DNA of 20,000 bases, from the NCBI GenBank assembly GCA_009746045.1, contig RPFO01000769.1:1-20000 (forward strand), written 5' to 3'. Position 1 is the first letter of the stretch, and every line of letters starts with the position of its first letter. Under the pieces are notes generated by a model. The model saw nothing but the letters and a program-made list of their open reading frames with translations, did not search any database and was not told the DNA's origin. Position numbers and translations under genes: made by a program. The stretch comes from Mesostigma viride (taxonomy: Eukaryota > Streptophyta > Mesostigmatophyceae > Mesostigmatales > Mesostigmataceae). Positions 17,196 to 20,000 of the stretch are shown here, piece after piece.

Positions 17196-17852
17196 TCATA
17201 CTGCACTGGCACACGGCGTCAGTGCCCGAAGTGATGCCATCGAGACCCGCGCGGCCTCCAGCCGCTCATACCGCTGCGTGAGCGCGACAAGTGCCCGCTG
17301 TACGGACGCCAGCTTCTGCTCCCACGTGTCACTGGGCGCATCAAATGCCCGGAGCCACTGCAGGTGCTCCTCAGCCTGCCGGACGTCATCCACGTCAGCG
17401 GCGGCATGCTTGAGGAGCTCCACGAAGCTGGCCTGATGCGCTGTCTCCACGGCGACGTGGGCGCCGGAGAAAGGCTGCTGCAGCCGCGCGATCAGCCGGT
17501 CCTTGAAGTTGATCACGCGACGAAGGGACTCCTCCGCATGTGTCAGCTGCGCCGCTTTCCGCTCCATGTCGTCCACGTCCGTGACTAGACTTGAGTGCGC
17601 TTTCTCCTCCAGCCCGTCCGCTTCCGTACGCAGCCTTAATAGGCGATCATGCGCGGCTGCTAGTGAGCGCAGCCTTGAAACTAGGTGCGCTGACTCGTCT
17701 TGCTCGTTGCGAGGAAGGTCACTCGGGGACGCTGGGGGCAATCCCAGGCGTGCAGCCGTCTCGAGAATGTGCGACACGCCCCCAAGGTCGTGGTTTCTTT
17801 TCATTACTCGGCCACTTAACCCATCAGCCCACGGATTGGCCTTAGACGTCAT
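17196..17852 (-). CDS. AUG2: augmin complex subunit 2 (HAUS2/AUG2)
   Basis: The 218-residue product matches plant AUG2 along its length. Augmin binds existing microtubules and recruits gamma-tubulin ring complexes to nucleate branch microtubules in spindle, phragmoplast and cortical arrays. Recognisable blocks are the N-terminal GGVSHILETAARLGLPPASP (residues about 24-43), the highly conserved INFKDRLIARLQQPFSG core (mid-protein), VETAHQASFVELLKHAA after it, and a C-terminal ALTQRYERLEAARVSMASLR. Composition is largely helical and coiled-coil, as expected. The gene is one uninterrupted exon, unlike the intron-dense gene on its left; an intronless or retrocopied state is possible. The start at 17852 is the first in-frame ATG giving the family's N-terminus. 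The reading frame is intact, with no nonsense codon, so it is probably functional. Confidence 0.9.
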   Translation of the reverse strand: MTSKANPWADGLSGRVMKRNHDLGGVSHILETAARLGLPPASPSDLPRNEQDESAHLVSRLRSLAAAHDRLLRLRTEADGLEEKAHSSLVTDVDDMERKAAQLTHAEESLRRVINFKDRLIARLQQPFSGAHVAVETAHQASFVELLKHAAADVDDVRQAEEHLQWLRAFDAPSDTWEQKLASVQRALVALTQRYERLEAARVSMASLRALTPCASAV

Positions 17853-18377
17853 TGTTCGGTAGCGGCAGACTTCAACCGGACAAAGAATCCAAAACCGGGG
17901 ATCGCAACGCCGCTACTTTCCTCAGTTGTATAGACCAATCTAAATTCGGCGTCGCCGGCCTGGTTGCTATCGCTTCAACCTTGGAGCTTGTTATGCTTGC
18001 TGCAATTGTCATCCATCCGGGAGGCTTCCAAGTCGTGCATCTTACAGATTAGAATTCCAAGGAAATGCTTTCCATGCGACAAAACTGCGACCTCAATACC
18101 GTTCACCGCTTAGCGCCTGAAAGACCACGATGAAGATCGAGCTTCAGTATGAGCAATTAAACTCATGTACCTAGAGTAGTTGTTTGGCAGCACCTCCCGA
18201 GTCTCGACCTTCATCAGTATGCACTTCATACTTGAAGCGCCCGCGCAATTTTTTAGCTAATGTCAGGGTGAGGAACTGAGGATTGAGGAACCGCCAACTG
18301 AAACGTAACAGCCACGTTGCAGCGGGCAGAAGTATCAAGTAACGTGCGTGTTTGCAACTTGCCCGTTGAAACTCTAC
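17853..18377. other. 5' flank of AUG2
   Basis: No gene or repeat recognised. Presumably it holds the AUG2 promoter and 5' UTR on the minus strand. No confident TATA box was identified. Confidence 0.4.
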
Positions 18378-18570
18378 GGCGGAGCCAATTTTCGGAAGAA
18401 CCTCACCCTTATGCTTGCAAATTCGGGACAAATTCGGTGGATGTATGTATGTATGGATGGATGGATTGACGGATTTTCATCCCCTATTCCTATGTTTTCT
18501 CACGTGTACGGCCTTATAAGCTTCGCCAATTCTGGCGAACCTAACGGTTCTTCCGAAAATTGGCTCCGCC
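18378..18570. mobile_element. MITE-like element with 25-bp inverted ends
   Basis: The left arm at 18378-18402 (GGCGGAGCCAATTTTCGG then AAGAACC) is the exact reverse complement of 18546-18570. The 193-bp unit has no coding capacity; its interior holds an (ATGT)n/(ATGG)n run at 18440-18467 and a GCCA-ATTC-TGGC hairpin. This is the form of a miniature inverted-repeat DNA transposon. A clear target-site duplication was not found, so the outer boundary is uncertain. Confidence 0.7.
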
Positions 18571-18952
18571 AGAATATTTGATTTTGTACGTCTTAAAGTT
18601 TCACAAGCGTTTTGAGTTTCCTTTTCGGAATTTCCTGTCAAAAAGGAGGCAGGTTTGCTGGCATCAACAATTTGACAGTCGTGTCTTCAGAAGGCAGAGG
18701 CCAGAGACCAGGACCGCCAACAGTCTCAGGGTTCCCACGAAATTTCAACTCCCGTCATGATGAACCTTGAGGTCATGGAAGGCGAGGCGAATATGTATAA
18801 GCGCATCGGTGTCTGATGGTACAGTACTGTAGCGCAAGCCGCAGAGCCTTCCTGTGTAATTAAGAGAAAGCTTCGAGCGCGCAATTTTATTCCAAGTGAT
18901 TGCCAAGTTATACAAATCCTGGTTTCCCCTCGGTTTCGAGTCTCTAGGGAAG
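18571..18952. other. 5' flank of MBL-fold gene
   Basis: No gene signal. It should contain the promoter and 5' UTR of the gene starting at 18953. The reading frame is open upstream to about 18896 without an ATG. Confidence 0.4.
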
Positions 18953-19214
18953 ATGGCTTCCAGATTACCACGAATCCCCCCGCCTCTAGGGAACGGGCCT
19001 TTGACGCCGCTAGAAGGCGTGCCCGGTGTTTTTTGGATAGAGGGTGTGTTCCCTGTACCGGTGAATATGCGCGCCACTCGGACGATGACTATTGTTCAAA
19101 GCGATGATGGCACAGTGACGGTCGTCAATCCCGTTCGTCTCGTCCCGCATTCCGAGAAAGACTTGCTTAAATTGGGCTCACTGAAGAGGGCAATTTTCCT
19201 GGGAAATATGCACG
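18953..19214 (+). CDS. MBL-fold (DUF4336-like) protein, exon 1
   Basis: ATG at 18953 starts MASRLPRIPPPLGNGPLTPL. The exon continues VFWIEGVFPVPVNMRATRTM and TIVQSDDGTVTVVNPVRLVP. This is the first beta-sheet region of the DUF4336 type of metallo-beta-lactamase fold (tR-M-T-V-v-x-x-x-D-G-x-L-x-x-h-s-P-v-x-L). It then gives LKLGSLKRAIFLGNMHG, the segment before the H-x-h region. The exon ends CACG|GTAGGC in phase 1. Donor and downstream acceptor rejoin to give NMHG-MDARHYG, which fits the family pattern N-x-x-H-x-x-D/F-x-x-x-y. The upstream part has no obvious transit peptide. Confidence 0.75.
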
Positions 19215-19582
19215 GTAGGCTTGCGCAGCGTGCAGTAGTAAAATGATACTTCTCTGAACAAGTTTTTTTTTTTTTTTCGAATCGTTGGGACGCTAATTGC
19301 TTTCAGAAAAACATAATGCGTCGCATAAAGCAACGTGGTTTCCCGTTTTCGGCAGCTGATCTTACCAGCACCAGCTCCAGCACCCTGGTGCGATCGGCGA
19401 GGAAATGCGAGGAGCGTGGGAATTCATGGTTTGGATGGGCAATACATTATGCTTCTTGCTTCTCCATGGCCACGCCCACCATAATCACTGGTACCAAAGA
19501 TCTGGCCATCGCGTTTGAACTGAAAGTTGCCCAGTCAAATTAATGCAATAAATGGCATCCTGCCCACCAACACCCCCGCCAG
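19215..19582 (+). other. intron of the MBL-fold gene
   Basis: GT at 19215 and AG at 19581-19582, preceded by CACCCCCGCC. It contains a T-run at 19264-19278 and no conserved reading frame. There is no palindrome copy of the type found in the large gene. Confidence 0.75.
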
Positions 19583-20000
19583 GCATGGACGCGCGCCACT
19601 ACGGGGCCCTCGGCGCCGAGATCTGGGCGCTCCCCGGCAACAAGAACCTCCACGTCGACACCTGGCACGACCTCGCAAACGCACCCTGCCCCGTGCCGGA
19701 AACCCGAGTCATCTCTCTTCCCGGCCTCCGCGTGCCTGAGGTCGCGCTCTTCCTTGAGCGCCGCCGCCTCCTCCTCACGTGTGACATCATCCAGAACTAT
19801 CCCACGGTCCGGCCGAGGGAGTTCCCACCGCCGCCCGCGGAGACGGGCACCGTGGGACCCTGGCTGGGACACCTCCTCGGGTTCAAAGGGGAGATGATCA
19901 CCCCCCCGATGTTTGTGCGCTCAGCCAGCCCCGACGGGAGGCTTTCGGGCCTGGAGCCGCTGTTTTATGTGCTGGAGGAGCTGGGCTATGAGGTGGCGAT
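19583..20000 (+). CDS. MBL-fold (DUF4336-like) protein, exon 2, truncated at window edge
   Basis: After the acceptor, GC completes the Gly codon and MDARHYGALGAEIWALPGNK follows. Further blocks are VISLPGLRVPEVALFLE, then RRRLLLTCDIIQNYP, the usual L-L-x-T-D-L-I-x-N strand of this family (here C-D-I-I-Q-N), and GPWLGHLLGFKGEMITPPMF. The true zinc ligands of MBL enzymes are not evident in the part seen; DUF4336-type proteins often lack a complete set. The exon is markedly G/C-rich relative to its intron and runs off the window, still open. The substrate is unknown. Confidence 0.75.

Noticed and set aside
18171-18431. Minus-strand ORF of 86 codons
   Set aside because: Runs into the MITE-like element and has no recognisable domain.
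19316-19543. Plus-strand ORF of 75 codons
   Set aside because: Lies in the intron of the MBL-fold gene; splicing 19214 to 19583 restores the family pattern without it.
19552-19584. ATG at 19552 as an independent start of the second MBL exon
   Set aside because: It would leave a protein without the first beta strands; the GT-AG junction joins exon 1 and exon 2 in phase and yields the expected motif order.
1-20000. CRISPR arrays, bacterial operons, plasmid or phage features
   Set aside because: The tandem arrays have no unique spacers, and spliced genes and LINE/SINE debris indicate a eukaryotic chromosome.

Overview
This window looks like nuclear DNA of an intron-rich green-lineage eukaryote, most likely a streptophyte (charophyte-type) alga. 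The reasons are a plant-type augmin subunit 2 (AUG2) gene, many short GT-AG introns, an L1-like retroelement ORF1 fossil, and dense satellite and dispersed repeats. The species is inferred, not shown by the sequence.

Layout. (1) 1-2519 is a 29/30-bp minisatellite that is open in all three forward frames and is almost certainly non-coding. (2) 2550-3175 is a second tandem array, with an exact 58-bp period, in which each unit carries a version of a 22-bp near-palindrome. (3) 3326-12605 is one long plus-strand gene of about twelve recognisable exons, mostly joined by phase-0 introns. It would encode a protein of roughly 2,500 residues: an S/P/K-rich, SR-like N-terminus, a long charged coiled coil, several globular segments of unknown family, low-complexity acidic and glycine tracts, and a C-terminal globular exon. 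The same 22-bp palindrome sits inside many of its introns and has been translated as part of one exon twice. At least three single-base frame breaks interrupt the model, so this copy is either a decaying paralogue or carries homopolymer sequence errors. Two short stretches hint at a ParB-like fold and at a degenerate N6/N4 methyltransferase core; both are tentative. (4) 13022-14808 is a broken ORF1 of an L1-type non-LTR retroelement followed by a 3' end with four hairpins and a (TTAA)n tail, with no ORF2 between them. (5) 14812-16760 is a nest of retroelement debris: an antisense ORF2 C-terminal fragment, two copies of a ~95-bp dispersed repeat, a tRNA-derived SINE-like unit and two further copies of the hairpin-rich 3' end. 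(6) 17196-17852, minus strand, is a clean single-exon AUG2 gene (augmin, microtubule-branching gamma-tubulin recruitment). (7) 18378-18570 is a MITE-like element with perfect 25-bp inverted ends. (8) 18953 to beyond 20000 is the 5' part of a metallo-beta-lactamase-fold protein related to the DUF4336 type, with one clear intron.

The AUG2 and MBL-fold genes are ordinary cellular genes. No functional link among the three genes can be read from the window. The most unusual signal is the 22-bp palindrome family, shared by introns, a 58-bp satellite and coding sequence.
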